A stretch of 64,000 bases of DNA from Paenibacillus ginsengihumi DSM 21568 (GCF_000380965.1 NZ_KB905567.1:1-64000), one strand, 5' to 3'. Shown: positions 50,453 through 60,171, counted from the stretch's first letter. Numbers and translations are program-made. Notes: generated by a model from the sequence alone, not told the origin.

Positions 50453-51262
50453 TTATATGTTCGATGATGGTTCCTTGATAATCCGGGTGCCGATGCCGGC
50501 CCCCTTGATCGCCTTGCTCAGCACCCCCGGCTCCGCGCCGTCGACAATGACGACTTCGCGGACACGGCCCTGAATGCATTGGATCGCTGCGCGAACCTTC
50601 GGAATCATGCCTCCGTAAATTTCGCCGCTAGCGATCATCCGTTCGATATCGTTAACGGTCACGGAAGGCAGCACGGTCTTCCGGCCGTCCACCGTCTTCA
50701 AAATGCCCGGCACGTCGGTCACGACGATCATTCGTTCGACGCCGATCTGCGAGGCTACCGCTCCCGCCGCCGTATCGGCGTTAATGTTGTAGCGCTGAGA
50801 GCCGCCGGCGTCAATGCCCACCGGAGCAATGACCGGGATATAGCCCATATCGACGACGCCCTGCACCAGCTCGGCGTTCACGCGGGATACATCCCCTACG
50901 AGGCCGACCTCATGCGCATTGGCTACCGGCTCCGCTACGATCAGCCGGCCGTCGATGCCGGACAAGCCGATGGCCCGGGCGCCGCTCCGCTGAATTTTTC
51001 GGACGATCTCCTTGTTGATCTGCCCGGCCAGCACCATCTCTACCACATCCAGCACCGCTTCGTTCGTCTTTCGCAGCCCATTCACGAATTCCGTCTCGAT
51101 GCCGAGCTTGGCGAGCGTGTCCGAGATAGCAGGCCCTCCCCCGTGAACGATCACCGGAATCGTTCCTTCATCCTGCAGCCGCTTCAGATCGTCGAAGAAC
51201 GCATCCGGCAGCGCCGCCAGCGTGCTGCCGCCGCATTTCATCACAAAACATTGGCCATTCAT
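50453..51262 (-). CDS. argB: Acetylglutamate kinase ArgB
   Basis: This phosphorylates N-acetylglutamate. The 269-residue protein has the amino-acid-kinase signatures MKCGGSTLAALPD, VIVHGGGPAISD, LSGIDGRLI and YNINADTAAGAVA. It starts at ATG 51262 (MNGQCFVMKCGG), which fits the family. The upstream Shine-Dalgarno (AGGGGACGCGGG) is farther away than usual, so the start is less certain. Feedback sensitivity to arginine cannot be judged from the sequence alone. Confidence 0.94.
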   Translation of the reverse strand: MNGQCFVMKCGGSTLAALPDAFFDDLKRLQDEGTIPVIVHGGGPAISDTLAKLGIETEFVNGLRKTNEAVLDVVEMVLAGQINKEIVRKIQRSGARAIGLSGIDGRLIVAEPVANAHEVGLVGDVSRVNAELVQGVVDMGYIPVIAPVGIDAGGSQRYNINADTAAGAVASQIGVERMIVVTDVPGILKTVDGRKTVLPSVTVNDIERMIASGEIYGGMIPKVRAAIQCIQGRVREVVIVDGAEPGVLSKAIKGAGIGTRIIKEPSSNI

Positions 51263-51350
51263 CGTTCGCCCGCGTCCCCTTTGCCCCAATTTCTCACATT
51301 TCGACCGGATGGCGGCCGGCGGGCCTGTTGCCGCCTAACCGCCCTGTGTC

Positions 51351-52583
51351 TTACGTCCGGTAAGCCGCATTAATGCGCACATAATCATACGTCAGGTCGC
51401 ATCCCCAGGCAGTGGCAGTCTCCTCGCCCATATGAAGGTCGATATGAATCTGCACGAAGTCGCCCTTCAAGTACGCCGCCGCCTGATCTTCGTCGAAGCG
51501 GACCGGCCGGGACTGCTGCAGCGTAACGATGTCGCCTAGCCGGATATCGACCGTCTCCGTTTGCACCGGATGACCCGCGCGGCCGACGGCGGCAATAATC
51601 CGCCCCCAGTTCGCATCGGCGCCGAAGCAGGCCGACTTGACCAAGCTCGAGCCGATCACCGTCTTGGCGATGGCCCTCGCCGCTTCGCGCGACGCCGCGC
51701 CGGCTACCGTCACCTCGATCAGCTTGGTGGCGCCTTCCCCGTCCCGGGCGATCGCCTTGGCCAAATATTCGGCCACATACGCGAACGCCGCGCGGAAGGA
51801 GCCCCAGTCCGCATGCTCGGGCGTCAGACGGCCGCTGCCGGCCAAGCCGCTGGCCATCGCGACGACCATATCGTTGGTGCTCGTATCGCCATCGACAGTG
51901 ATCATATTGAACGTCGAGTCGGTTACTTCGTTCAGCAGCCCTTGCAGCACGGAGCTCTCGATATCGGCATCCGTCGTCATAAAGCCGAGCATCGTCGCCA
52001 TGTTCGGGTGAATCATCCCCGAACCTTTGGCTGCGCCGGCGATATGTACGGGGCGGCCGTTCACATTCAGACGGACGCATACTTCCTTCTTGACCAGGTC
52101 TGTCGTCAAAATCGCCTGGCAGAAGTCATCCCCGCCTTCGCTGCTCACCTCGGCCGGCAGCCGCTCGATGCCGGAGAGCACCTTCTCCATCGGGAGCAGC
52201 TCGCCGATGACGCCCGTCGAGGTGACGCCGACATAATGCTCTGCTACTCCGAAAGCGCGCGCCGCCGCAGCCCGCATCGCCCGCGCGTCGTCCTCTCCCT
52301 GCTTTCCCGTGCAGGCGTTGGCGTTGCCGCTGTTAACTAGCATAACCTGCAGCTTGCCTTCCGCGCCGATGCTTTCCTTCGTCACGGCCAGCGGCGCTGC
52401 CTGGAATTGGTTCAGCGTATATACGCCCGCCGCCTGGGCCGGAACGTCGCAGACGATGACGCCGAGATCGTGCCGCTCCGTCTTTTTCAAGCCGCAGTGC
52501 AAGCCGCCGGCCCGAAATCCCGCTGGCGTCGTTACCGAACCGCCCTCCACTACTACATACCCTTCATTCCCCAAGGCCGTCAT
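51351..52583 (-). CDS. argJ: Bifunctional glutamate N-acetyltransferase / amino-acid acetyltransferase ArgJ
   Basis: ArgJ recycles the acetyl group from acetylornithine to glutamate. In its bifunctional form it also uses acetyl-CoA. The 410-residue precursor has KGSGMIHPNMATMLGFMTTDA, where the protein cleaves itself before the threonine of ATML. It also has NSGNANACTGKQG and NTSTND-type segments (DGDTSTNDMV). ATG 52583 (MTALGNEG) has GTGAGG six bases upstream. There is no separate argA in the operon, which favours the bifunctional form. Confidence 0.94.
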   Translation of the reverse strand: MTALGNEGYVVVEGGSVTTPAGFRAGGLHCGLKKTERHDLGVIVCDVPAQAAGVYTLNQFQAAPLAVTKESIGAEGKLQVMLVNSGNANACTGKQGEDDARAMRAAAARAFGVAEHYVGVTSTGVIGELLPMEKVLSGIERLPAEVSSEGGDDFCQAILTTDLVKKEVCVRLNVNGRPVHIAGAAKGSGMIHPNMATMLGFMTTDADIESSVLQGLLNEVTDSTFNMITVDGDTSTNDMVVAMASGLAGSGRLTPEHADWGSFRAAFAYVAEYLAKAIARDGEGATKLIEVTVAGAASREAARAIAKTVIGSSLVKSACFGADANWGRIIAAVGRAGHPVQTETVDIRLGDIVTLQQSRPVRFDEDQAAAYLKGDFVQIHIDLHMGEETATAWGCDLTYDYVRINAAYRT

Positions 52584-52616
52584 CGTCAACCTCACCCGTT
52601 CCTTCCGCTCGCATAA

Positions 52617-53666
52617 TCAGGGATACACCGGGCTGAAGGCCAGCCCTGCCGCTTCATCCCAGCCCATCATCAGATTCAAATTTTGCACCGCTTGCCCGGC
52701 GGCGCCCTTAACCAGATTGTCGATGACCGAAATCACCGTCAGACGGCCGGTTCTCTCATCGAGAGAGAGACCGATGTCGCAATAGTTGGAGCCGTACACT
52801 TCCTTCGTCGCCGGATAGACGCCGCGCTCGCGAATCCGCACGAAGCGGCGTCCTTCATAGTACGAGCGGTAAGCGCCCCAAATCTCTTCCTCGCTGCGGG
52901 CTTCCTGCAGATTCATATACATCGTGCACAGGATGCCGCGCGTCATCGGCACCAGATGCGTGGTGAACGTCACGACCACATCCTGCCCCGCTACCCGGCT
53001 AAGCACCTGCTCGATTTCCGGCGTATGCTGGTGCTTGTTGACCTTGTAAGCCTTAAAGTTCTCGTTGATCTCCGCATAATGGCTCGTCAGGCTGAGTCCC
53101 CGTCCCGCACCGGATACACCCGATTTGGCATCGACGATGATCGATTTCGGATCGGCCCAGCCGCTCGCCAGCATCGGCACCAGGCCGAGCAGCGTTGCGG
53201 TCGGATAGCAGCCGGGGTTGGAGATAAAATCGCGTCCTCGCACTTCATCTCCGAATACCTCGGCGAGCCCGTATACGGCTTTATTCAAATAGGCGGCATC
53301 AGCCGGCTTATGCTTATACCATTGTTCGTATACCTCTCCGCTGCTTAACCGGAAATCGCCGGACAGATCGATCACCTTCAGACCGGCATCGAGCAGCTTC
53401 GGCGCCATCTCGGCGCTGACGCCGTGAGGCGTCGCCAAAAATACGACATCTGCCTTCTCCTTCAGCAGGCCGACATCGACCCCATCCAGGCGGTCCGTAA
53501 CGATCTGATTCAAATGCGGAAAACCTGCGGCGATCGGCGCCCCTGCGCTGGATGAAGATACGACAGATGCAATCTCCACCTGCGGATGCGTCAGCAGAAG
53601 GCGGATCAACTCCACCCCGCCGTAGCCCGTTGAGCCGATAATGGCCGCTCTTATTTTCGTAGACAT
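52617..53666 (-). CDS. argC: N-acetyl-gamma-glutamyl-phosphate reductase ArgC
   Basis: This NADPH-dependent reductase carries out the third arginine step. The 349-residue protein has the nucleotide loop IIGSTGYGGVELIRLL, ATPHGVS, the catalytic cysteine in FISNPGCYPTATLLGL and the GVSGAGRG segment. ATG 53666 with GGAGGG upstream. First gene of argC-J-B-D-F-G-H; ArgR-type boxes overlap its promoter. Confidence 0.96.
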   Translation of the reverse strand: MSTKIRAAIIGSTGYGGVELIRLLLTHPQVEIASVVSSSSAGAPIAAGFPHLNQIVTDRLDGVDVGLLKEKADVVFLATPHGVSAEMAPKLLDAGLKVIDLSGDFRLSSGEVYEQWYKHKPADAAYLNKAVYGLAEVFGDEVRGRDFISNPGCYPTATLLGLVPMLASGWADPKSIIVDAKSGVSGAGRGLSLTSHYAEINENFKAYKVNKHQHTPEIEQVLSRVAGQDVVVTFTTHLVPMTRGILCTMYMNLQEARSEEEIWGAYRSYYEGRRFVRIRERGVYPATKEVYGSNYCDIGLSLDERTGRLTVISVIDNLVKGAAGQAVQNLNLMMGWDEAAGLAFSPVYP

Positions 53667-53688
53667 AGCCGTCCCTCCACATGAAACT

Positions 53689-53725
53689 ATGCATTATTAT
53701 ACATCTGACGGTATATTAATTCAAT
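53689..53725 (-). promoter_or_regulatory. argC promoter with two ArgR/AhrC-type boxes
   Basis: On the minus strand TTGAAT (53719-53724) and TATAAT (53696-53701) are separated by 17 bases, 30 bases before argC. ATTGAATTAATATACC (53710-53725) and GATGTATAATAATGCATA (53689-53706) resemble ARG boxes (TGAAT-N4-ATTCA) and cover both promoter elements. ArgR binding with arginine would block the promoter. Confidence 0.7.
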
Positions 53726-53726
53726 G

Positions 53727-54003
53727 GATTTTTCCCCAGGCCGTCCTGGCCTGTCCGAATATTTCCGATATTCCCGCCGCCCGGGCGCTGCTTCGGAACC
53801 GGCCCCGCAGTCTGTCGCCGCGCTGTCTCAAGGGCCGCCGGCCAGCCGCCCGATTCACTGCTTCATCTTGATAAATGCCGTCGTCTTGAATGTACCTAAA
53901 ACGCGGCTTGAATTCAATCTTTTTTTAGCCGGTCTCTGAGCTCCGGCGTTCATGCTGGCCCTCTCCCGGCACATGAGGCGACGAATCGGCGCGCGATGCG
54001 CTT
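53727..54003. other. argC-YitT intergenic region with weak repeat remnant
   Basis: No gene is supported. Around 53925-53985 there is CTCTGAGCTCCGGCGTTCATGC..CCCTCTCCCGGCACATGAGGCGAC, similar in part to the start of the AACATTT repeat family (copies B and C). It may be a decayed copy. Confidence 0.35.
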
Positions 54004-54930
54004 TTATGCGGTTCCGTATCGCTTGAAGCCTTCGCCCAGCACCTCGTTCGTATCGCTCAGGATGACGAACGCTCCGGGATCGGTGCGCCGCACCAAGTCT
54101 TTTAACCGGCTGACTTCCGTTTGCCCTACGACGACCATCAGCACTGTCCGGTCTTCGCCGGTGAAGCCGCCGGTGGCGCGCAGCGACGTCAAGCCGCGGT
54201 CCAGCTCGTACAAAATGACCTCGCGAATCGCCTCGGCCCGATCCGATATAATAAAAGCCACCTTCGAATAGGCCATTCCGAGCTGGACGATATTGATCGT
54301 CTTGCTCGTGACGAACAACCCGATCAGCGCGAACAGCGCCTTCTCCGGCGAGAACACGAATGCCGCCGTCAAGATGACCATCCCGTCAAGCATGGCGACG
54401 CATAAGCCAAGGCTGATTCCCGTGTATTTATGGACGATTTGCGCGGCCAAGTCCAGTCCGCCGGTCGATCCTCTCCCGCGAAAAACGAGGCCGAGCCCGA
54501 GGCCGATCAGCATTCCCCCGTAAATACTCGCCAGCAGCAAGTTGTCCGTCAATGGCGGCAGTCCGCGCGTGAACCATACGAACAGCGGCAATACGATCGA
54601 GCCGATCAGCGTCTTGATGCCGAAATGTTTGCCAAGCAGCCACGTTCCGGCGATAAACAGCGGTATATTCAGCGCCCATTGGGTAACGGCCGGTTCAATC
54701 CCCAGCAGCTGCCGGACAATAATGCTGATGCCGGACACGCCTCCGGACGCCACCTCGTTCGGGTTGAGGAATATATTGAAGCTGATCGCCACAAGCAGCG
54801 AACCGAGCAGAAGCAGTCCATACTCGATTGCCGCATTACTCCCTGCCTTTCTCCCGCTTCCTCTGGCAGTCGTCCCGCGCCTTGCCGCCGCCTTGCCTCG
54901 TCGCTTGCCGAGCGCCGCTTCCTTCATCAT
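54004..54930 (-). CDS. YitT family membrane protein (DUF161 + DUF2179)
   Basis: A 308-residue protein with a basic N-terminal tail, about six membrane helices containing LNPNEVASGGVSGISII and GRGSTGGLDLAAQIVHKYTGISLG, and a cytosolic DUF2179 domain (RGLTSLRATGGFTGEDRTVLMVVVGQTEVSRLKDLVRRTDPGAFVILSD). Function of this widespread family is unknown. In B. subtilis a paralogue (YvjA) sits in the same secA-prfB-ftsEX neighbourhood. ATG 54930 with GAGGCGG upstream. It lies about 70 bases after the prfB terminator end. Confidence 0.9.
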   Translation of the reverse strand: MMKEAALGKRRGKAAARRGTTARGSGRKAGSNAAIEYGLLLLGSLLVAISFNIFLNPNEVASGGVSGISIIVRQLLGIEPAVTQWALNIPLFIAGTWLLGKHFGIKTLIGSIVLPLFVWFTRGLPPLTDNLLLASIYGGMLIGLGLGLVFRGRGSTGGLDLAAQIVHKYTGISLGLCVAMLDGMVILTAAFVFSPEKALFALIGLFVTSKTINIVQLGMAYSKVAFIISDRAEAIREVILYELDRGLTSLRATGGFTGEDRTVLMVVVGQTEVSRLKDLVRRTDPGAFVILSDTNEVLGEGFKRYGTA

Positions 54931-54946
54931 CCATCCGCCTCTCCCA

Positions 54947-54997
54947 CAAAAAAATCCTACACTTGCCGGGTCCGTACAACACCGTCAAATGTAGGAT
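54947..54997 (-). terminator. Terminator after prfB
   Basis: On the minus strand CCTACATTTG and CAAGTGTAGG pair around a long loop, followed by ATTTTTTTG. It separates prfB from the YitT gene. Confidence 0.8.
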
Positions 54998-55044
54998 GAG
55001 CTTAGCGCCTTGAAATTATTTGGGCGGCGACGCGAGCGGACGAA

Positions 55045-56170
55045 TCAGGCTTCCTTGTTCTGCGCAGGTTTGGCTACCTGGGCTCTCAAATAGGCATCGA
55101 TAAACATATCCAGATCTCCGTCCATCACAGCGCTGATGTTGCCCGTCTCGGCGTTCGTGCGATGATCCTTCACCATGCTGTATGGATGGAAGACGTAAGA
55201 GCGAATCTGGTTCCCCCAAGCGATATCGGATACTTCGCCGCGGATTTCGGCCAGATGCTTCTGCTGTTCCTCGATCTTCCTCTCGTAGAGCTTGGAGCGG
55301 AGCATCTTCATCGCACGCTCCCGGTTTTTGATCTGGGAACGCTCCGTCTGACAGCTGACGACGACGCCGGTCGGAATGTGGGTAATCCGCACGGCCGAAT
55401 CGGTCGTATTGATGTGCTGGCCGCCGGCGCCGCTGGAACGGTAAGTATCGATCTTCAGATCCTCGGTGCGGATCTCGATCTCCACATCGTCGTCAATCTC
55501 CGGCATGACGTCGCACGAGACGAACGACGTATGTCTGCGGCCCGAGGCGTCGAACGGGGAGATGCGCACCAAGCGGTGCACGCCCTTCTCCGCCTTCAAA
55601 TAACCGTAAGCGTTGTAGCCTTTGATCGAGAGGGTAACGCTCTTGACTCCGGCTTCGTCGCCCGGCAAGTAGTCGAGCACCTCGACTTTATAATCATGCT
55701 GCTCTGCCCAGCGGCGGTACATGCGCAGCAGCATTTCGGCCCAGTCCTGGGACTCGGTGCCGCCAGCGCCCGGGTGCAGCTCCAGAATGGCGTTGAGCCG
55801 GTCGTACGGCTGGTTGAGCAGCAGCTGCAGCTCGAAGGATTCGAGCTTCGAGACGAGCGCTTTGATGCCGCCTGCGATCTCGCCGGACATGCTCTCATCC
55901 TGCTCCTCCTGCATGAGCTCGACCATCACCTCGAGATCGTCGTACTCCGATTGCAGACTTTGGAATTGGTCGACGACGCTCTTGACCGCATTGGCTTCGG
56001 CAATCACCTTCTGGGCCCGTTCATTGTCGTCCCAGAAATCGGGAGCCGCCATTTTCTCGTCGAAATCCGCAATCTGCTCCAGCTTCAGATCTAAGTCAAA
56101 GAGACCCCCTAAGCTCAGCCAAACGCTTGGCCGTTTCTTGCAAATCGCGCTTTACTTCTGGATCCAACAT
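55045..56170 (-). CDS. prfB: Peptide chain release factor 2, with programmed +1 frameshift
   Basis: RF2 ends translation at UGA and UAA. The main frame (55045-56097) encodes the GGQ motif in [19 protein letters not shown] and the tripeptide-type region GRRHTSF. It lacks a start of its own. Upstream, ATG 56170 ([10 protein letters not shown]) with GAGGTG runs 24 codons to an in-frame TGA at 56096-56098. The slip site reads AGGGGG TCT CTT TGA C, the conserved RF2 autoregulation signal, in which the internal Shine-Dalgarno and CTT favour a +1 slip when RF2 is scarce. The joined product is about 374 residues, skipping base 56098. It follows secA in the same direction. Confidence 0.94.
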
Positions 56171-56212
56171 GTCTTATACACCTCGTCGATATATTTTCAG
56201 ATTGAACAATTA

Positions 56213-58723
56213 TTACCCTTGACCGCCGTGGCATAGCTTATACTTCTTGCCGCTGCCGCACGGGCACAGATCGTTGCGGCCGATCTGCTCCTTGGCTTGC
56301 ACCGGCCGCTTCGGCGCCGGTTCGCCGTTGGTGGTAATCGCCTGATTATCCGTTACCGATTCGCGAACGAGATTGGTTTCCACATGCGCCCTCATGACAT
56401 AAGTGGCCACTTCTTCCTGGATGCTCTGAACCATCTCCTGGAACATCTCATAGCCCTCGAACTGATATTCGCGAAGCGGATCGGTACCGCCGTATGCGCG
56501 AAGGTGAATGCCTTGGCGAAGCTGATCCATCGCATCGATATGATCCATCCATTTGGAATCGACGGCCCGCAGCAGCACGACCTTCTCGAATTCCCGCATG
56601 AACGGCTCGCCAATCTGCTTCTCGCGCTCTTCGTACAGGTTCCGGACCAGATCCTGGAGATAATTGATGATCTCGTCCTTTTCCTTGCGCTCGATCTCTT
56701 CGACAGTCAATTGGCCGTCGCGCAGGAACGTGCGGTTGGCGTAATCGACGATCGCCTGCAAATCCCATTCTTCCGGTACGAGATCGTCCGGACAGTGAGC
56801 CGTCACAATCCGTTCCACAACCGGCAAAATCATGCCAAGCACGATATCGCGGATGTTCTCCGACTCGATAACCTCTTTGCGCTGCTTGTAAATGATCTCC
56901 CGCTGCTGGTTCATCACGTCGTCGTACTGCAGGACGATCTTCCGCACGTCAAAGTTGTTGCCTTCCACCCGCTTCTGGGCCGATTCGATCGCTTTGGTAA
57001 TGAGCTTGCTCTCGATCTCCTGATCCTCTTCGAAGCCGAGACGGTCCATCATGCCCATGATGTTCTCGGCCCCGAAACGGCGCATCAATTCGTCCTCAAG
57101 GGAAAGATAGAATTGCGACGAGCCCGGGTCCCCTTGCCGGCCGGCACGGCCGCGCAGCTGGTTATCGATCCGGCGGCTCTCATGCCGCTCCGTACCTATA
57201 ATATGCAGCCCGCCGAGTTCCGCGACCCCTTCGCCCAGCATAATGTCCGTACCGCGTCCGGCCATGTTGGTCGCGATCGTCACCGCTCCGCGCTGCCCCG
57301 CGCGGGATATAATCTCCGCTTCTTCGGCGTGATACTTCGCGTTCAATACCTTGTGCGGAATGCCTTTCTTCTTCAGCATATCGGACAGGCGTTCGGAGTT
57401 CTCGATCGATACCGTACCGACGAGCACCGGCTGACCCTTCTTATGCCGCTCGACGATCTCGTTTACGACCGCGCGGAATTTGCTGCCGATCGATTTGTAT
57501 ACGACATCGGGCAAATCTTGCCGGATCATCGGTTTGTTCGTCGGAACGACGATGACGTCCAGGCCGTAGATTTTCTTGAACTCCTCCTCTTCCGTCTTGG
57601 CTGTGCCGGTCATGCCGGCCAGTTTGCGGTACATCCGGAAGTAGTTCTGCAGCGTAATCGTTGCCAGCGTCATCGATTCGTTCTGCACCTGCAGCTTTTC
57701 CTTCGCTTCGATCGCCTGATGCAGTCCTTCGCTGTAGCGGCGGCCGACCATCAGCCGTCCCGTGAACTCGTCGACGATGAGAATTTCGCCGTCCTGCACG
57801 ACGTAGTCCACATCCCGCTTCATAATGGCGTGCGCCTTCAGCGCCTGCTGAATATGGTGGTTCAGCGTCACGTTCTCGTGATCGAACAGGTTCTCGATAT
57901 GGAATGCGGCTTCCGCCTTCGCGACGCCGGCTTCGGTCAGCGCCACCGACCGCATCTTCACGTCGATGGTGTAATCCTCTTCTTCCTTCAGACGGCTCAC
58001 AAAATGATCCGCAACCTTATACAGCTCGGTCGATTTGGTGGCTTGTCCGGAAATAATAAGCGGCGTCCTCGCTTCGTCGATCAAGATGGAGTCCACCTCG
58101 TCGATTACGGCAAAATGTAGCGGACGCTGCACCATTTGCTCTTTATACACGACCATATTGTCGCGCAAATAGTCAAAGCCGAATTCATTGTTCGTTCCGT
58201 ACGTAATGTCGGCGCGGTAGGCTTCCTGCTTCGCTTCGTGCGACATTTGCGCCAGGTTGACGCCGACGGTCATGCCGAGAAACTCGTATATTTTGCCCAT
58301 CTCCGCGCTATCGCGCTGCGCCAAGTAATCGTTGACCGTGACTACGTGCACGCCCTTGCCCGCCAGCGCGTTCAAATAAACCGGAAGCGTGCCGACCAGC
58401 GTCTTCCCTTCCCCTGTGCGCATCTCCGCGATCCGGCCTTCGTGCAGTACCATGCCGCCGATCAGCTGGACGTCATAATGGCGTTTGCCCAGCACGCGCT
58501 TGCTCGCTTCCCGCACAACGGCGAATGCTTCCGGAAGCAGGTCGTCCAGATCCTCGCCTTTCTCGAGACGTTCGCGGAACTCGACCGTTTTATGACGAAG
58601 CGCTTGATCGGACAATTTCTCGATGTCCGGCTCAAGCGAATTAATATGTTCTACCGCTTTCCACATGCGCTTAAGCTCACGCTCATTCGAATCGCCAAAA
58701 ATCTTTTTAACGAGACCTAGCAT
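56213..58723 (-). CDS. secA: Preprotein translocase ATPase SecA
   Basis: SecA drives protein export through SecYEG. The 836-residue protein has Walker [15 protein letters not shown], the [19 protein letters not shown] segment, NMAGRGTDI and [11 protein letters not shown]. It ends with the zinc-binding [18 protein letters not shown] tail that contacts SecB-like partners or phospholipid. ATG 58723 ([10 protein letters not shown]) with AAGGGGAT upstream. It lies upstream of prfB, the arrangement known from Bacillus. Confidence 0.97.
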   Translation of the reverse strand: MLGLVKKIFGDSNERELKRMWKAVEHINSLEPDIEKLSDQALRHKTVEFRERLEKGEDLDDLLPEAFAVVREASKRVLGKRHYDVQLIGGMVLHEGRIAEMRTGEGKTLVGTLPVYLNALAGKGVHVVTVNDYLAQRDSAEMGKIYEFLGMTVGVNLAQMSHEAKQEAYRADITYGTNNEFGFDYLRDNMVVYKEQMVQRPLHFAVIDEVDSILIDEARTPLIISGQATKSTELYKVADHFVSRLKEEEDYTIDVKMRSVALTEAGVAKAEAAFHIENLFDHENVTLNHHIQQALKAHAIMKRDVDYVVQDGEILIVDEFTGRLMVGRRYSEGLHQAIEAKEKLQVQNESMTLATITLQNYFRMYRKLAGMTGTAKTEEEEFKKIYGLDVIVVPTNKPMIRQDLPDVVYKSIGSKFRAVVNEIVERHKKGQPVLVGTVSIENSERLSDMLKKKGIPHKVLNAKYHAEEAEIISRAGQRGAVTIATNMAGRGTDIMLGEGVAELGGLHIIGTERHESRRIDNQLRGRAGRQGDPGSSQFYLSLEDELMRRFGAENIMGMMDRLGFEEDQEIESKLITKAIESAQKRVEGNNFDVRKIVLQYDDVMNQQREIIYKQRKEVIESENIRDIVLGMILPVVERIVTAHCPDDLVPEEWDLQAIVDYANRTFLRDGQLTVEEIERKEKDEIINYLQDLVRNLYEEREKQIGEPFMREFEKVVLLRAVDSKWMDHIDAMDQLRQGIHLRAYGGTDPLREYQFEGYEMFQEMVQSIQEEVATYVMRAHVETNLVRESVTDNQAITTNGEPAPKRPVQAKEQIGRNDLCPCGSGKKYKLCHGGQG

Positions 58724-58826
58724 ACCCGCTAATCCCCTTTCTACCTGTTCGAACGAAATACCTTAGCCTAAATTGTAACAGTTTGCGACAATGACCGCAA
58801 CAAACGACTGCATTTCCCTGACATGC

Positions 58827-58857
58827 CAAAAAAGAGCTTGCCGGACAGGCAAGCTCT
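58827..58857 (-). terminator. Terminator after hpf
   Basis: AGAGCTTGCC and GGCAAGCTCT form a ten-base-pair stem followed on the minus strand by TTTTTTGG. It separates hpf from secA. Confidence 0.9.
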
Positions 58858-58895
58858 CGCTTTTGTACCATATTAATAAGACATTCTGCAGGGCT

Positions 58896-59444
58896 TTAGG
58901 AAGTCGGCTCGATCAAGCCGTATTTTCCGTCATTGCGCTTGTAAACGACGTTCACTTGGGAGGTATCTGAATTGGCGAATACGAAGAAATTATGTCCGAT
59001 CATATTCATCTGCAGAATCGCTTCCTCCACGTCCATCGGCTTCAGATCGAAGCTCTTCGTCCGTACGAGCTCGAAATCCTCCTCCTGCTCCAATGCCGCG
59101 GCGGCCCCGTTGTCCATCCGGAACAGGTCCTTCAGCCCGCCCTTCTGACGAAGCTTGCGGTTGGCGCGCGTCTTATGCTTGCGGATTTGGCGTTCCAGCT
59201 TATCGACGACCAGATCGATGGATGCGTACATGTCGGTATGTCTTTCTTCGGCCCTCAGCATCAGGCCCTGCATCGGGATCGTGACCTCGACGGTTTGCAT
59301 GCCCTTAATGACGCTCAAGGTGACATACACTTCGGAAGTAAGGGGAGCCTCAAAGTACCTTTCCAGCCTGCCTAATTTTTTCTCCGCATAATCTTTCAGA
59401 GCTGCAGTCAGTTGGATGTTCTGTCCTCTAATGTTGAATTTCAT
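58896..59444 (-). CDS. hpf: Long ribosome hibernation promoting factor HPF
   Basis: HPF pairs ribosomes into inactive 100S dimers in stationary phase. The 182-residue protein is the long form. The N-terminal beta-alpha domain (MKFNIRGQNIQLTAALKDYAEKKLGRLERYF) binds the decoding centre; a charged linker follows. The C-terminal dimerisation domain (LVRTKSFDLKPMDVEEAILQMNMIGHNFFVFANSDTSQVNVVYKRNDGKYGLI) ends the protein. ATG 59444 with GGGAGGAG upstream. Upstream lie sigma-A-like and sigma-H-like elements, in line with stress and stationary control. Confidence 0.95.
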   Translation of the reverse strand: MKFNIRGQNIQLTAALKDYAEKKLGRLERYFEAPLTSEVYVTLSVIKGMQTVEVTIPMQGLMLRAEERHTDMYASIDLVVDKLERQIRKHKTRANRKLRQKGGLKDLFRMDNGAAAALEQEEDFELVRTKSFDLKPMDVEEAILQMNMIGHNFFVFANSDTSQVNVVYKRNDGKYGLIEPTS

Positions 59445-59469
59445 TCAGTACTCCTCCCTTCTTGACTAC

Positions 59470-59507
59470 ATTATACTATATTCGGGATGCCCCTTAAAGA
59501 ATCCTTC
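59470..59507 (-). promoter_or_regulatory. hpf promoter region: sigma-A-like and sigma-H-like elements
   Basis: On the minus strand GAAGGATTC (59499-59507), 14 bases, then CGAAT (59480-59484) fits the Bacillus sigma-H pattern RWAGGAxxT-N14-HGAAT except for one base. A sigma-A-like TATAAT (59470-59475) with TTTAAG 17 bases upstream (59493-59498) overlaps it. B. subtilis yvyD (hpf) is under sigma-B and sigma-H. Confidence 0.5.
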
Positions 59508-59588
59508 AAACAATTGACGGAAAATTCAAAAATTTTTTACACATTTTTTACACATCTATAGAAGAGATCGGCCGCCTTGTCCTGCCAA

Positions 59589-59623
59589 TAAAAAGACACC
59601 CCGGAGCATGCTCCCAGGGTGTC
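59589..59623 (-). terminator. Terminator after the cold-shock gene
   Basis: GACACCC-GGAGC and GCTCC-GGGGTGTC pair with few mismatches, followed on the minus strand by TTTTTA. About 70 bases after the cold-shock stop. Confidence 0.85.
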
Positions 59624-59691
59624 GTCGTTTGCTGATTCATGGAACCGAACGATAACCATCTATTCTTCCAAGGCTGCAGACAGCCGGACGA

Positions 59692-59889
59692 TTAGAGCTT
59701 CGTTACGTTTGCTGCTTGCGGACCGCGAGCGCCTTCCACGATATCGAATTCTACCGCTTGGCCTTCTTCCAGCGTCTTGAAGCCTTCAGCCTGGATCGCG
59801 GAGAAATGTACGAATACGTCGCCGCCGTCTTCGCGCTCGATAAAGCCATACCCTTTTTCAGCATTGAACCATTTTACTTTACCTTGCAT
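59692..59889 (-). CDS. CspA/CspB family cold-shock protein
   Basis: A 65-residue single cold-shock domain that binds single-stranded RNA and DNA. It has RNP1 KGYGFIER and RNP2 [10 protein letters not shown], the full five-strand OB length and the ending [13 protein letters not shown] 59889 with GAAGGGAATG upstream. Single gene with its own promoter (59946-59975) and terminator; the transcript leader is about 50 bases, which is short for a classical cold-inducible csp. Confidence 0.96.
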   Translation of the reverse strand: MQGKVKWFNAEKGYGFIEREDGGDVFVHFSAIQAEGFKTLEEGQAVEFDIVEGARGPQAANVTKL

Positions 59890-59945
59890 GCAAAATACAT
59901 TCCCTTCGTTATCAAGTAACTGTGAGTCTTGCCCCCCACATTTTG

Positions 59946-59975
59946 ACTATACCACTCAGCCTAACCCAATGTCAA
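59946..59975 (-). promoter_or_regulatory. Cold-shock gene promoter
   Basis: On the minus strand TTGACA (59970-59975) and TATAGT (59946-59951) are separated by 18 bases, about 55 bases before the start codon. Confidence 0.7.
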
Positions 59976-60093
59976 CGAAAGTCAGCGTTGTTCGCAAAAT
60001 ATTTCGAAAATTCGATTATTAACAATCGTTTAAAATAATATGCACAACGGCTTGTCCTTGTTACATCGGGTTTTTTCGACAATTTCCTCAAAG

Positions 60094-60137
60094 TTATCAA
60101 CAAAGTTATCCACATTGTCCACAAGGGAAGTGGATAA
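60094..60137. promoter_or_regulatory. Cluster of four DnaA-box-like sites
   Basis: TTATCAACA (60094-60102), TTATCCACA (60106-60114), TTGTCCACA (60115-60123) and, on the other strand, TTATCCACT (60129-60137) lie within 44 bases. The second is a perfect DnaA box and the others differ by one base. The site is between the cold-shock gene and fliT, far from any dnaA or dnaN gene in this window. Confidence 0.7.
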
Positions 60138-60171
60138 CCGTTTAGGGCGAGTTCTCTCGTTCACGGGTAAA

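Noticed and set aside
56297-58120. 607-codon plus-strand open frame opposite secA
   Set aside because: It is antisense to an unmistakable SecA and has no protein family signal.
60094-60137. Chromosomal replication origin
   Set aside because: There is no dnaA-dnaN neighbourhood, no clear DUE with trio motifs and only four boxes. A DnaA-binding cluster is the more modest reading.
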